Source: Iris pallida (taxonomy: Eukaryota > Streptophyta > Magnoliopsida > Asparagales > Iridaceae). Taken from it: a stretch of 64,000 bases of DNA. Positions within the stretch are counted from its first letter, which is position 1. Each line of letters opens with the position of its first letter. The stretch lies in contig JANAVB010004156.1 in assembly GCA_029216955.1 (NCBI GenBank), positions 1-64,000 on the forward strand, read 5' to 3'. Shown here piece after piece: positions 11,511-24,300 of the stretch. The position numbers and the translations under genes were made by a program. The notes under the pieces are model-generated. The model did no database searches, had not been told where the DNA came from, and saw nothing but the letters and a program-made list of their open reading frames with translations.

Positions 11511-12214
11511 CTAGGACCGTATTATTTTTCTGGTCCTGTATGCCAAGTTTGGTCCAATTCTGAGATGGTTGATCGGATCGCCATTTTGCGGGCCCTACGA
11601 TCCGACTCAACGAACGATTTTGTGCACGGCCCGTCGAAATTCAACTTTGGACATACGATTGGGTTCGTATCATCAAAACGAATCCGTAGACATATAGTTT
11701 GACGACTTTAGAGACCATTGACTCTGGCACACTTTTCGGTGCAAAGCGGGTCCAACGGCGGATACCATTTTGACCCGAGATTACCGTTTTGCCCCTATAT
11801 CCAGAATTGGACTTATGGACAGGCAATCCTAGCTAATTTGACTATTCTAAAAATGTTGGTAATGTCTATTTCAGCTTTCGAAGACAGTTGTGAGATTTGG
11901 ACTTTATGACTTACTAGTTGACGGTATATTGTTGGTTCCGCGTGCTACCTCCAGGCAAGTGTACCTTGCCTCCCTCTACAGTTTATTTACTTGCTTATTT
12001 CTATTATTATCTAGTTTTACTATTTGATTATTGACATATGATTTGTACATCATGCATGCTAGTATATATAATCCTTGTTCATAGTTAGCTTTGCAGTTCA
12101 TATTAGACCTGTTCTCCCGTGTATGTTGACTGAGTCGTATCGTGTCGTCACCATACTTTGACTGAGTCATATCGTGTCATAGGATGAGTAAGTCATAACG
12201 GAACTACTGTACCT

Positions 12215-12500
12215 TGTATTCTTGAAGCTAACCTGCGAGTCTGCACTAGGGACGAAGGTTAGTAGTTGTCTGTATTTGATTCCTGAAGCTAACCTACGAG
12301 TACACACTAGGGGCGAGGGTTAGTAGTCATTTTTCTGCACCTACGAGTCCACATTAGGGGTAAGGGTGATTCTTGAAGCTAACCTGCGAGTCCATATTAG
12401 GGGAAGGGTTAGTAGTTGTTCAAACCTGCGAGTTTACATTAGGGACGAGGGTTAGTAGTTGTTCAAACCTGTGAGTCCACACTAGGGGCGAGGGTTTGAG
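12215..12500 (+). repeat. Minisatellite, about six imperfect units
   Basis: Units of roughly 40-60 bases contain ACCTGCGAGTCCACA, then CTAGGGGCGAGGGTTAGTAG. They recur from 12230 with variations (GTTTACA, CACATTA). The last unit ends near 12495. Confidence 0.8.
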
Positions 12501-13090
12501 TATTCGATCGGTTATCGTTGACATCGTGACATTGTGATCTCTTGTTCTCCTCCAGCAGTTTATTTATGCGTAGTGGTTCTTCCAGTCGTGTATAGTCATA
12601 TTTTCGTATTGATTGATCTTTTCCTGTTTATATCCTGTATTTACTTTAGTGCATGATGAACTGTTAGATAGGCATATTTTATGTATCTTGCTATGTCCCC
12701 TGAGGACCTGATGATCTCTTCAGGTTTAGCGATTGTATGAAGTTAGTTAGCAAAGAAGGATGGTAGATGGTTTGATGCACTTGCAGGATCCAGGTATTGA
12801 TATTACGTTTATTATCCATTCGTGCTTTCATACCTTATCATGATATACTCTGCTTGTTAGATTATTTTATAGACTCATGTTATTTATTGGAGTCTAATCG
12901 GACATGTATGCTAGTGGGCTGCACACCACGACCTATAGTATTCATTCATGTTTTATATTCTTATTGTGGATTGAGATATAGTTTGCCTTGCCACGATTAG
13001 GCATATTACCATAGTCCAGACAGTGTTTACGTATTCGAGTTGGGATAGAGTCTGCTTGATACGTAGCTGGCTTGCTCACGAGCTTGCGTC

Positions 13091-14662
13091 TGAAAAGTGT
13101 GTGCAGGTTATGACATTTATGTGAAGCCAACATACCCCTGCTACTCCAAGAGCTGCTCAACCTTGCTCGGTATTTCGAGACCCGAAATAGTCCCAAACAT
13201 CAGGCAAAATCTAGCAGCACTACTGAATCCACCCCTGCCGTTGCAGTAACTTTGTGCTACCTTCCTAAAAACCCTTGACCTTGCCACCACCTCTACAATA
13301 ATCCTAAGACATCCTCATTCAATCCTAATTAGCCCCCAAGTAGCCACAACCCTTCGTTCGGTCTGTGGAGGGCAAACTTGAGAGTTATTTTTCAACCGTA
13401 ACCGTAATTTCGAACATCAGGTTTGCTATCTTTGCCCCAATTTTTCCTACTTTTTATTGATCAAATCTTGATAAACTAACTCTAACGTGTACCCCTAGGT
13501 GTCTCCTACCTTCCCTCAAAGCCGTAGCTCGTGGATCAACTCCATTTGTACATAGCGCTCGTTGCACGAACATTGGTCTAGACTGAACCTATTTCGGTGC
13601 GCGATTAATTTCGGTGACTTGCGAAGCCTTCTGACCTCAAACAAATTATTGGTAACGGTCCTAACATACTATTCTATCATCCTAGTATGCTCACTTATGA
13701 TCTTGTTGAGTTTTTTAATATATTTATGCGTCCGTTTTTTTTACAAGTTATCGAACATTGAAATTCATTGAATCTAGTTTTGTCCTTGAACTCTAAACTT
13801 AGTGCTATTTTCCTATGATATTATCACGTAGCTATAGATATAGAATCATATTTTTCCAATATTTTTGATTTTTTTCAAAATTAAAAACCTATATTTTTCT
13901 ATCTACTTTTGGGTCCAATCGGATCGACAAGTTGGCTAATGGTGCTACTAGTTTGAAATACTAATTAGAGACTTATTTTCTTGTGAATATTATAGTTAAA
14001 TATTTTTTATAAATATTTTAAATAAATATTTCAGAATTAAAATATTGTATTTTTATTATATAAAATAATATTTGTCATGGTAACATGGTACTATATATAT
14101 AATAGATATGGATATGTATATGGTTATGTATTAGTTTAGTTAGAATATGCCTAGTTGATAATATATGGTATGTCTAAATATGATGTGATATCGAGATGTC
14201 ATTAATTGGTAGATTTATTTATTCAAAGAGTTCATGACGGTGTGACTAAAGACACCGGAGTTGGACCGTTGTACACACACTTGGGAAGTCCATGCAAGTG
14301 TACTTTGCCAATGCTCCAGTTCATTATTTTTTTCTTTTATTGTTGCCCTTTCATTTCTTGATTATTGATATAGATGACGTAGAATGGGTTGGTACTTTGC
14401 GTCTGTATTATATTCGAGTCCCGATGTCATCCTATAGACATGGAGTATCGACACTAGGCATTGCATTATATTTATTCGTATTCCATTGACACGATAGACC
14501 ACATGACACCGACACGTTCATGATACAGAGGCATACATGAGATATTCGTAGTTGGACTCTATGATAGGATGCATGTTCTTACTTGTACCTGATCTTTGCT
14601 AGATTGGACTTGACTTGTTAGTACTAGACACGGGGTGGGGAGAACATTACCGATATATCAGG

Positions 14663-14663
<1 letters not shown>
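13091..14663 (+). other. No gene seen; AT-rich degenerate sequence
   Basis: Only short ORFs without recognisable domains occur here. Text such as ATTGGTCTAG and the Ala/Pro-poor ORF at 13562-13771 shows no family resemblance. Probably decayed element interior. Confidence 0.5.

Positions 14664-14722
<59 letters not shown>
14664..14722 (+). repeat. (TA)n microsatellite
   Basis: About 59 bases of uninterrupted TA dinucleotides lie directly beside the left arm of the MITE-like element. Confidence 0.95.
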
Positions 14723-14724
<2 letters not shown>

Positions 14725-14725
<1 letters not shown>

Positions 14726-15213
14726 ATGCTATTCGTACCTCCAAAATGTCCCTCAATACATCCCTCCTTATGTGGCAGCTGACGTGGCATGTAAATAATA
14801 TTATGTGTCATCTGACATGACCGATGACATGTCAAATTTTAACCCAAAAATTAATTACCCAATTTTTTCTATATTAATATTAATGTTAATTTAATGTTAA
14901 TATTAATTAATTAATGTTAATATTAATGTTAGTGTTAATGTTAATATTAATATTAATTTGTTAATGTTAATGTTAATTTAATATTAATTAATGTTACGTT
15001 AATATTAATATTATTGTTAATGTTAATGATAATATTAATTTTAATGTTAATGTTAATGTCAATGTTAACATTAATTTTAATGTTAATTTTAATGTTAATG
15101 TTAATTTTAATTTTAAAATTTGTCACGTCAGCTGCCACATCAACATATCACGTCATCTGCCACATAAGGAGGGACGGCTTGGAGGTACAATTTGGAGGTA
15201 CAAATAGCATTTT
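14725..15213 (+). mobile_element. MITE-like foldback element with TTAATG-type array
   Basis: The left arm (14727-14790) reads ATGCTATTCGTACCTCCAAA and includes CCCTCCTTATGTGGCAGCTGACGTGG. The right arm (15125-15210) is its inverse complement with a small internal duplication. Between the arms lies a 250-base array of TTAATG/TTAATA hexamer-like units (14875-15120). There is no ORF other than translations of the array. Both ends abut TA-rich DNA, so a TA-type target is possible but not provable. This suggests a non-autonomous DNA transposon; the superfamily is undetermined. Confidence 0.7.
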
Positions 15214-15214
15214 T

Positions 15215-15281
15215 CATATATATATTTTTCATATTATATATATATTATATATATATATATATATTATATTATATATATATT
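15215..15281 (+). repeat. TA-rich microsatellite
   Basis: Interrupted TA dinucleotides lie immediately right of the MITE-like element. Confidence 0.85.
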
Positions 15282-15516
15282 GGAGAACTCTTGTAGGAGT
15301 TGTACTAAGTCCGACAAGAATCCTATTGCTCCTTTCCTTTCAGATATGCTATACTGCAAAAGCCAGTCGGGTACAAGCCTCCTTGAATCACAACAGTCCT
15401 TTCTTTCGAGCCCCTAAGATGTTTCCTATGATCTCAAAGAGTTTAATAAAGCCTCTAATCTTCAACTTCAGCACCCTTCTCTGCGCCTGCCAAACTTCTA
15501 TGGAGTAGGGACACTC

Positions 15517-15518
<2 letters not shown>

Positions 15519-15570
<52 letters not shown>
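15519..15570 (+). repeat. (TA)n microsatellite
   Basis: About 52 bases of perfect TA dinucleotides. The 230 bases to its left (15285-15515) are of higher complexity but contain no domain I recognise. Confidence 0.95.
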
Positions 15571-15572
<2 letters not shown>

Positions 15573-16671
15573 ATGCACTACATGTCTACATGGGTTTGGG
15601 TTTGGTTCAGGTTAAGTTTGGGCTAGTTTGGTGCAATCGGGTCTCCTAAAAAGTCAAAAGCCTTTGTAATTAATTAATTAAGCTAAAAAATAGAGTTAAG
15701 ATACATTTGTCTCATTATCCTACAAGGGACATAAATATGGCTAGATCATCCCTACCTTGGCTAATATACTAGTCATGGCACACGATTGCACTAGCTATGT
15801 CATAATTCTAGTCAACATGCATCTTAAAACTTAACCATGAATAAGGCTATATATAAATAATAATATTAGTTAAGACAATATTTGAAACCCAAAAATCACT
15901 ATTTAGGCTAAATAAATAGTAAAAAAAATTTGGGGCTTTACAGTAGTGGTTATAAATGATTCATGTTAAGGTTTGAGGACCTAGTGGTCTATTGCATAGT
16001 TGCATACTACAAGATAAAAAAAATATTTGAGATAAAAATCAACAACTTGAGGGCTCATGGATTAGAATAATTATTATAGTGATATCATATTAGAAAATGC
16101 ATGTCTTATGGGTTTAAAGTTTTGAGGTTGAAAACTTTTATAGCAAGAAGAATATGAAACCCCCTTCGCTAAGATGTTTTAATAGATTCAACCTTCTACG
16201 CCATACATAAAAATAGGCAATTAAACCTAAGTGGATAAATAAAACAAATAAATTAAAAGGAAATATAGCTTTTCTAATAAGAGAGAATAATAAATTATTA
16301 TTTGTTTGTGATATTAGATATGCAAGGGTAAGTGTGGGATTTTAGAGTTTATACAAGTTAAGCTTCTAGGTTACATATGATTTACTAAATACATTTTACC
16401 TAGTGTTTTTGAGGCCGATTACAAGTTGAATTAAAAAATTTTATGTTGATGATATAGTTGGATGATAGTGAACATAGGATAGCGTAAAGACATAGTGGCT
16501 GGCTAGGCTACATAATAAAGGATTGTAACTTACATTTGAGGTTTTAGAATCAAGCTTTATCATGGTTTTGATGGCTAAGTATGGATGGACTATACACATA
16601 TTTTTGAGGGGTAATAGAGTATAGATCAAACGTAAATTATAATAATAATTTAGCGAAGATATAATATTGGA
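15571..16671 (+). other. No gene seen; flank of element C
   Basis: AT-rich sequence with only short ORFs. Its last five bases, TTGGA (16667-16671), are the left target duplication of element C; the right copy at 41991-41995 reads TTAGA. Confidence 0.6.
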
Positions 16672-17566
16672 TGTAGAGCCTAAAATCAAGTTGCGCCTTC
16701 AATATACTGATCAGCGATCAAGTTGTGCCCCAAAAATCAAGTTGTGCCACTGATATGAAGCATACTGCGCCATCGATCAGATTGCGCCTGATATCAGACT
16801 GCGTCCAATCTTTTGCGCCAAAGCCTACATGGCATATGACACTTAATGGTCATCATTACCTGACTATACTAACGACTGATACAACAGAGAACGAGAAAAA
16901 TCTCTTCGAATCCCGTAAATTGTGTCGTTTAAGGAAAAGTTGGTGGACAACTATCTTGTACACTTCGTGAGTTGCGCCCAGGCACAATCTAAACAAAATC
17001 CTTAGTTGCGCCTGCGCGTAACCTGAACGACTTTTAATTAGAAGCTGCCACGTGTATAGCGCCGCTCAAATCAAGCGCAGTTTTGACTTGTTGACTTAAG
17101 CTCGCGCAACCTGATAAAGTTGAGACAACTTACATTCTAAAGCAGGATGACATGGCGCACATGCCACTATCTCTTAAGACGTGTCTACTATCCTGTACAC
17201 AACCACGCGCATCTTAATCATACGATGCCACGCATCTAAATACAGTTAGTATATGATTGACAACTGAATAAAAGTTGGCACAATCCAGTATGGCGTAATC
17301 CAGCCTCGCGCACATCAGAATAACTGCTAAAACAATTATTTTTTGAACTCTATAAATAGAGTTTCCAATCATCATCGAAAAAAGGAGGAACTCTTACAAA
17401 ATTGCTGCTGCATTCTCCAGAGGCTACAGTCTTCAAGTTCACATAGTCCAAGGGATAAGTGATCGTCTTCTGATCAGATTCCTAAAGTTGTACTTCCCCA
17501 GAATTTATTGTACTTTGTACTCTTTTACAGTTTGGAATAAAACAAATTATTTTGTTTTTGCAAATA
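16672..17566 (+). repeat. 5' LTR of element C
   Basis: It starts TGTAGAGCCTAAAA and ends GCAAATA (the 3' copy ends GCAAACA), 895 bp. It holds five exact TTGCGCC words between 16691 and 17012 plus many one-base variants, and a TATA box at 17351. Confidence 0.85.
17351..17359 (+). promoter_or_regulatory. TATA box of the element C 5' LTR
   Basis: TATAAATAG lies 216 bases before the LTR end. The same box is at 41773 in the 3' LTR. Confidence 0.7.
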
Positions 17567-17569
17567 AAA

Positions 17570-17587
17570 TGGCGACTCTGTTGGGGA
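17570..17587 (+). other. Primer-binding site of element C
   Basis: TGGCGACTCTGTTGGGGA differs by one base from the sites of A and B. It begins three or four bases after the LTR and overlaps the gag ATG (17569). Confidence 0.8.
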
Positions 17588-20281
17588 CGACTTTCTCCTC
17601 CGACGAGAAAGTGACAACTCAATGTGACATTGCGTTGATCGGCAAGACGCAGAAGACTCTGGTTGTTCAAGTCAACCAGACAGCCTACGAAAACATGATC
17701 AACACCAAGAGCAACAAGCGCGCGTGGCTATTGCCAAGAACAGGACTGTGTGGACTCCTAAATCCCCCACAGTCGCTATTGCCCAGGCGCAACTTCAATG
17801 CTCAATGACCAAGGCGCAATCCGCCTTAGTGGCTCCAATACAGCCTGTTTCTGTTGCTAGGGCACAATCTGCTCACTATGCTGCCCATGTGCAGTCTACC
17901 ACTTTCCTTGCTGCCAAAACGTAATCAGTTCAGGCTACTGTTGAGGCACAGTCTACCAAAGTTGCTGCCAAGGCGCTACCAGTAGTCCGTAAGACTGTGG
18001 CGTAACCCAAGCAATCTGCTACTCTGGCGCAACTTAAGGGAACTAGTCTTTTGGCTATAGCCTCTTCCAATTCTCACATTCTGAACTTAGAGAATTCATG
18101 TCCTAGTGCTAACACTAGACAGAACAAAGGAAAAAGTCCTATGGTATTTTCTCAATTGGCGCAGTCTATGCCTAAAATGATCACACAACGAACAAAGGAA
18201 AACGCTTCTTAGCTAACCCTGTTCAAAACAAAGGAAATCACCCTTTGGTCTTTCCTCAAACTTCCCTGGTCTATGACTCAGAGGAAGATGTATCAGATTC
18301 CATTCCTGTAAACAGAGGTCCTCGAACCTCTGATACTGGAAAGAATATTGATCACAGAGGCATCTTGCCCACTCCTATGGGGTCTGGTCAAGATCTTCCT
18401 ACCTTGCAAATTTCAAGATCCAAACAAGGAAAATTGAAGGTATCAAAAACAGAGACACCGGAGCAGAATTTCATATTTACGCGCTTATCTCAATAGGCGT
18501 CAACCAATAGCTTTGGTAAAACGCAAGAATCCTATATCAAAGGCCAATCTACATCAAAAGCCAAAGTTTGAAAAGAAAGGCCCTTTTACCTATGCTAATG
18601 AGTTGAATACATCCTTGTATACTCAAGGAACCAAACACCTGAAGAATAGGAGATATGTTCCTAACATCGTTAAGGAATGTTCCTCTGACTTCTTCTCGTC
18701 CTGTGATTGTAACTGATCTCCGGCAATGTCTTATACAAAGGCGGGAGACTACGGAATGTTTTCCTCACCTCCAAATCGTACTTCAAATCGCCACTGCCTA
18801 CATGAAGTTGTCATCAACTGTTGTTGCCAATCGGCTCGACGATCTGTCTTTGATCGTCTGAACTATGCTTCAACTCCTGAACATATAAAAGACGAAGATG
18901 AACTATTATATGCTTCCGTTAACATGACTTCTCAAGGCACTAGGGGTGGGAAACGTCCAAGTTGTAATACATCCCGTAATCCTAGTCAACAATACTTAGA
19001 CTAGATCCATGCATCCAGTGAAGGTGTCTTTCAATACATAAGATCAAGAAATCGACATTTGATCCAAGGTGTCTTTAATCAAGAAGATCTCCCGATCACC
19101 CTTGTGGGAGAGGACTCTCTTTCGGAGTTTGATGCAGATAGTGAAAGTTCCGAACAAACTATCTCATCAATAGCTGCAAGAGAAGTGACAACATATACCA
19201 TTACAGAAAATCAAGATGCCTCAACATCAACCAGCCAAGAGCAACAAATTGTTGCATTAGAAAACAAATTGAAACCCATGGCAGAAATGGTTGCAAGCAT
19301 GCACACCATAATGGTGGCTCAACATACAGTGCCTCTGATTGTAAACCCTGTTATAAATCTGGAGCTTATAGCATCTTCTGTACCTGTTAGTCTGGGGGTA
19401 CCGGCCCCTCAGGTCGCTTCTGTGCCAACTCAAGCTGATCCAAGTCAGTCTGCTGCTGGGGGTGGTAATTATCACGCTGTTCCTCCTCCTAACGCTTCTA
19501 ACCAGCCTACCATTTCCCAAACATCAGAGGATGCCAATGAGGCTGTGAAACTTCTGTGCACTCAGTTTGAGGCTTTCAAGCAGAAGGATGGTCTACAAAG
19601 ATTGGGTATAAAGCAACCATATCCAACAGTGGAAGGACGTTCCATTTCCTCCTAAGTATAAACTTCCAACCATTATGCTGTTTGATGGTAGCACTTCTCC
19701 AAGTCAGTACATCAATTATTTTCGAAGTGATGACTGATCAGTTAATAGCCAAATGATGCTCTCCTTACCAGAGTGTTCGTCAGTTGTTTAAAACCGGTGC
19801 AGCATATGACTGGTATCGTAGCCTACCGGATGGCTGTATCACTCTTTTGCTGGTTCCAAACAATGTTCTTGGAACAATTTTATGAGGGAGTCAACGACAT
19901 GACAATGTCTGCCCTTATTAAAATTAAACAGAGGCACAATGAATCCACAGAGAGTTTATTGAAAGATTCCGTCGAGAGGCACTCAAAATGCCTTTAGGTA
20001 CTCCATCTGCTGTAATAATAGACACTTACAATCAAACTTGTTGCCTATTCAGTATGTGGACAGGATCTACACAATTCCAGGATTGGCCTTCTTTCATTGT
20101 TAATGCAAAGGCGGCAGAAGTGTGCCAAAAAGTTTAAACAGTTAGGAGTCCAGATGACTCACCCTAACCAAGACGAACATTCTACACCTGGGGGTAATCG
20201 CCAGAATAACCGCAAGAATAAAGAAACATTGGCCATCAATCTTAAAGGCAAAGAGTCTTTGGCTGTCAATGTTACTCAGAA

Positions 20282-20286
20282 GGCAT
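20282..20286 (+). repeat. Target site duplication of element B, left copy
   Basis: GGCAT, identical to 32615-32619. Confidence 0.9.
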
Positions 20287-21369
20287 TGTAGGAGCGTAAA
20301 AAGTGCTTCCAAGAAAGAATCATTTCATTCATAAGTACTGCTTTACGCCTAATACAGCAGGTAATCTCTTTACGCCCGAGACAAGACTAGTCACTTTACG
20401 CTCAAGCAAATGGTCGTTTTACGCTGGGTCTATACTAGTGGTTTTACGCCAAAGACAGAGCAGCCGCTTTCACGCTGGACAAAAGCTATCAAATCTTGCA
20501 TTTAATGCAGATTTTGACATGAAGATATCAATGATGGCATTTACCACAGAATTCAATGAATTTGTCTTATACAAAGACCATGGTTGTCGTTTGTGGAGAT
20601 CGAGCTACTTTACGCTCACTGAAAGGTTTCTTTTACGCACGGAGCTTTACATGAGTCCTTACGCTCATTAAAAAGCAATGTGTGCGTGGAGTTTATTTGA
20701 GCTATTTTACGCTCAAGGTTATACAACCGCTTTACGCTGGAAACCTATGACAGAGCTAGTTTACGCTCATCTTTTTACGCCCTATTTGTTCTGGCCAGTC
20801 CAGAACGTGGTGTGCCTACGTGGTCTTCATGCCACACATTTCGTGGAACGTGTGTACGTGCATCCTATTCTTACTGAAATGATGGGACACGTGTCAGCAC
20901 ATACAGAGGATGACTCTGATCGTGGATGGCGGTTATCGAGCGTAAAGACATAATTTGGTGCTCCTTTACGCACGGAAGCCCGAGTCTATAAAAAGACTCA
21001 TTTTTTCATACAAAGACAGACACAGAGAGACAAGAGAATACAGAGATCAGAGCTTCGAGATTTTGATCCTCTAGAGCATTCTTTTCAACTTTTCTTCCAA
21101 ACAGAGTGAAGCAAAGCAGGAAAGCATTCGGCCTCGCCATCAGTGCCCAAGTGCGTCGATACCTTTCTGTTGCGTTAGTTCTTCCAAGTTGTTCTACTTC
21201 AAGCAGCGATCTTCATCATCATCATATGGTCCAAGGAACAAAGTGATCATTTACGAATCAGACTTCCATAGCAATACTTTCCCAGAATCAAAAGTTGTAC
21301 TTCTTGTACTCTTTCTCGTTTTATTTTCAAAAGCCAATCCCTCCGAAAGGCATTTTGTTAATCGAAACA
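20287..21369 (+). repeat. 5' LTR of element B
   Basis: TGTA...AACA, 1083 bp. U3 (20287 to about 21010) holds 14 exact TTTACGC/GCGTAAA words between 20294 and 20971, 12 of them in the TTTACGC orientation. TATAAAAAG at 20987 marks the end of U3. Confidence 0.95.
20987..20995 (+). promoter_or_regulatory. TATA box of the element B 5' LTR
   Basis: TATAAAAAG stands right after the last TTTACGC word (20965-20971). Transcription would start around 21020, leaving about 350 bases of R-U5 before the primer site. Confidence 0.7.
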
Positions 21370-21372
21370 AAA

Positions 21373-24300
21373 ATGGCGACTCTGCTGGGGCGACCTTCTC
21401 TGACGAGGAGGTGATTGCTCAATATGATGATGTTTCGGTCGGTTCGACCAAGAAGACTCTGGTGGTACACTTCGACCAGACTGCCTATGAAGAAATGCTC
21501 CGAACTGGGGGTGGTTCTCGCCATTCCAATGTTCAAAAGTCTCGCAAAGCACGAAAAGTTTGGATTCCCAAATCCAAAATGATTGCTGATCTCTCTGCTG
21601 CTTCTGATGACAAGGGGGTTCTTCCCACTCTTGTCGTAGGGGCTCCCGTCCATGACGAGGCAGTCCCTACTTCAAAGTTGCACTCGAAGTATGACGATTC
21701 GTCTCCCGTTTGTAACGGTGAAGACAACCAGGTTTCACACCCACTGCGTAAAAATCAAGTTTTACGCTCAGTGGGTAAGAACCAAATTTTATGCTCAGTT
21801 CATAAAAATGAGGCTCCCATTCATAATGGGGCAGGCTCTAAAGCTTGTGCTTCTGGGTGTAAGAATCAGTCTCCCGTCGGTGACGTGGTAGGCCCAAATA
21901 AATTACGCTCCTCGTATAAACAAAATCTTCCGTTGGAAATGTGGCAGATAATAACTTTTTACGTTCCATGCGTAAAGATAAATCTCCTATCTGTGACAGT
22001 GTAGATGAAATTCACAATGATACCCACATAACAAATGTGAATGTATCTAAACGTGTGCAGCGTAAAAATATTGTTGGTAAAACTTCTGTTCTACACCAAC
22101 AATCTTCTCATACTGTTTTGCGCAAAGCACCAAACTTGCAAATTACGCGCCAACAAAATGGAGTCTTGCGTGCTAAGTCTCATGATTTACGTACACAGCT
22201 CCAAACGCGTAAGAACGTACAGTTTGGTTCTGCGAATGCAGCCAGTAATCTTCTTTATACACAAGGGACTAGACATTTTTCTACCCCAAATGTAATAAAG
22301 AAGAATACTGCTTCCACTTCTTCTGACTTACGTGAATTGCTAATGCAAAAGCGTAAGAATAGACAATCTTCGGTGACGTTCCCCCAAGGAAGACATCACT
22401 GTGAATACCACCAGGTTGTGATCAACTGTTGCTGTTCGGCTTCAAGACGATCAGTTTTTGATCGGTTGAGTCTTAATGCACCTCCATATCAAGTTGAAGA
22501 TCAAGAACATGAGTTGCCATACGCATCAGTCAACATGGCATCTCATACTAACAGAGGACGACATCCAAGACCGAACACGTCCCAAACCCCAAGTCAACAA
22601 CAGTTCAACAGGCTTCTTGATTCCTTTGAGGGAGTATATCAGAACACTCGGTCAAGAAGGCAAAGACTATTGCAGACTTCTGACTCAGAAGCTGGGGGTA
22701 CTCAATCTTTTGAGTCTGACACCGACAGTATGGATTCATACTTCTATACGAATCCTTCTGTATCTTCAAGGGAGGTTGAATCCTATGCTGTTGGAGATGA
22801 ACCAGAGACGTCATCTGTTAACACAGAACAACGTCTCACTGTCGTTGAACAATCGCTGAAGGATATGCTTAACATGATGCAAAACATGCATCAGGTAATT
22901 TTGAACCAGCAAACTGCTCAACCGACGGTAGTAACACCAGCACCAGTAGCAGCGCAGACTCAAGATAGTCAAGGGGCTGAAATACCTTTGAATATTCAAG
23001 AACCTGCTGTTAATCAGAATTCTGCATCCCCAGATCCCATCATTTCAGAAGATGTACCACCTCCAGGGGGGGTCACGGTACATCCAACCACTACTCAATC
23101 AAATGTGCTTCCTCAAACCAGTGAAGCCATTCAAGCAGTGCGTGAACTTAAAGCACAGTTTGAAGTCTTGAGGCACAAGGATCAGCTCCAGAGGTTAGGG
23201 ATCAAGCAACCTTATCCTCCTCATTGGAATGATGTACCATTTACACCGAAGTTCAAACCACAATCCATGGTTTTGTTCGATAGAAAAGCATCCCCCAGTC
23301 AATATATCAATTACTTTGATATTATGACTGTACACTTACAGAAAAATGATGCTCTCCTCACTCGAGTGTTCATCGGGTGCCTGACGGGTTCAGCTTATGA
23401 CTGGTATCGTAGCTTACCCGACAACTCTATTTCGTCTTTTGACGAATTCAAAGCAATGTTCCTCTCCCGTTTCTATGAAGGAGGTATGGACATGAACATG
23501 TCCTCCTTAATAGAAATAAAACAAAAGGAGAAAGAAGATACTCGGACGTTCATCGAACGTTTCCGACAGGCTACTCTAAAGATGCCTCCCGGCATGCCAG
23601 ATTCAGCATTGATTGACACATGCAAGATGAACCTGCGACCATCCATTGCTGTCTTTACAGGTTCCCAATTCACAGATTGGGCCTCGTTCATCATAGCAGC
23701 AGTTTCTGCCGAGACCAACGGTAGGTTGGCTCGAGAACACGGGATGATTTTCGCCTCAGAAGACAAAGGGAAGAAAAACAATCCTGGCAACAATCCTGGC
23801 AATCGTAATGTGAAGGAAAAGGATACTCTTATGGTTAATCTTTCCAAGAACAAAACGACACCGAGTAACCGGGAATCTTCTAGGCCAAAGGAAGAATACT
23901 CCTTCGACGAAAGTGATATCCCTGGGATATTTCAATGTCTAGTAAAAAGTGGTAAACTTCAGGTTCCTGAGCCAAAGAGGCCCAATGAAGTGAACCTGAC
24001 TGACAATCCCAAGTATTGTATCTACCATAGATACATTAATCATCCTACCAGTGCCTGCTATGTCTTGAAGAACAAGATCCAAGAGCTGATAAATGGTGGT
24101 GCCATTGCTTTAACTAATGATGACCATACGGTGACAACCAATATGGTTTCTCTTCAGTTTAGGGATTTTCCTCCGCAGCAAATCCCAGACGGAATTATCC
24201 CAATTCCGAAGGCGATGATGAAGATCTTGAATATCCCGCCTGCCAGGAAAGAAAATACAGGATTATTGCCGCTCACATTGAGGAGTGGTGAAATCATGTG

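Larger units (their letters stand above)
10771..13090 (+). repeat. Probable right part of a long LTR (F) cut by element A
   Basis: There is no coding capacity. The organisation is that of the long LTRs further right: a GC-rich leader-like patch (10780-10880), a 220-base block shared with 42927-43150, a minisatellite (12215-12500) and long T-rich stretches. Element A begins exactly at 10770, so the left part of this LTR would lie beyond A. The right boundary near 13090 is a guess. It could equally be an unrelated degenerate repeat. Confidence 0.3.
17569..20286 (+). pseudogene. gag: gag of element C, first part, up to the B insertion
   Basis: It opens MATLLGTTFSSDE and is homologous to A. The head (17780-18170) is rich in A-Q-S/T repeats, whose DNA carries three exact GGCGCAA words and several variants; the corresponding head in A and B has a different repeat. 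The Cys block (CCC, then VFDRL) is at 18810-18870. A Val/Pro/Ala-rich linker with predicted coiled coil spans 19230-19550. Remnants of the gag core (YDWYRSLPD) are near 19810-19835. Stops at 17923, 18000 and 18494 and several frameshifts break the frame. The frame is cut at 20286 by element B and resumes at 32620, once the second copy of the duplicated GGCAT (32615-32619) is discounted. Confidence 0.8.

Noticed and set aside
12215..12500. Regular repeats as CRISPR or tRNA cluster
   Set aside because: Imperfect minisatellite inside LTR-like plant DNA; no cloverleaf or spacer structure.
14953..15138. Asn/Ile-rich ORF and its plus-strand mirror
   Set aside because: Translation of the TTAATG array of the MITE-like element.
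15285..15515. Possible fragment of a LINE or cellular exon between two TA tracts
   Set aside because: Higher complexity than its surroundings, but I could not recognise a protein motif on either strand.
21189..21372. N-terminal extension of the gag frame of B into the LTR
   Set aside because: The frame is open by chance across R-U5. Homology with A and C begins at the ATG overlapping the primer site, and the frame shift after it explains the apparent extension.
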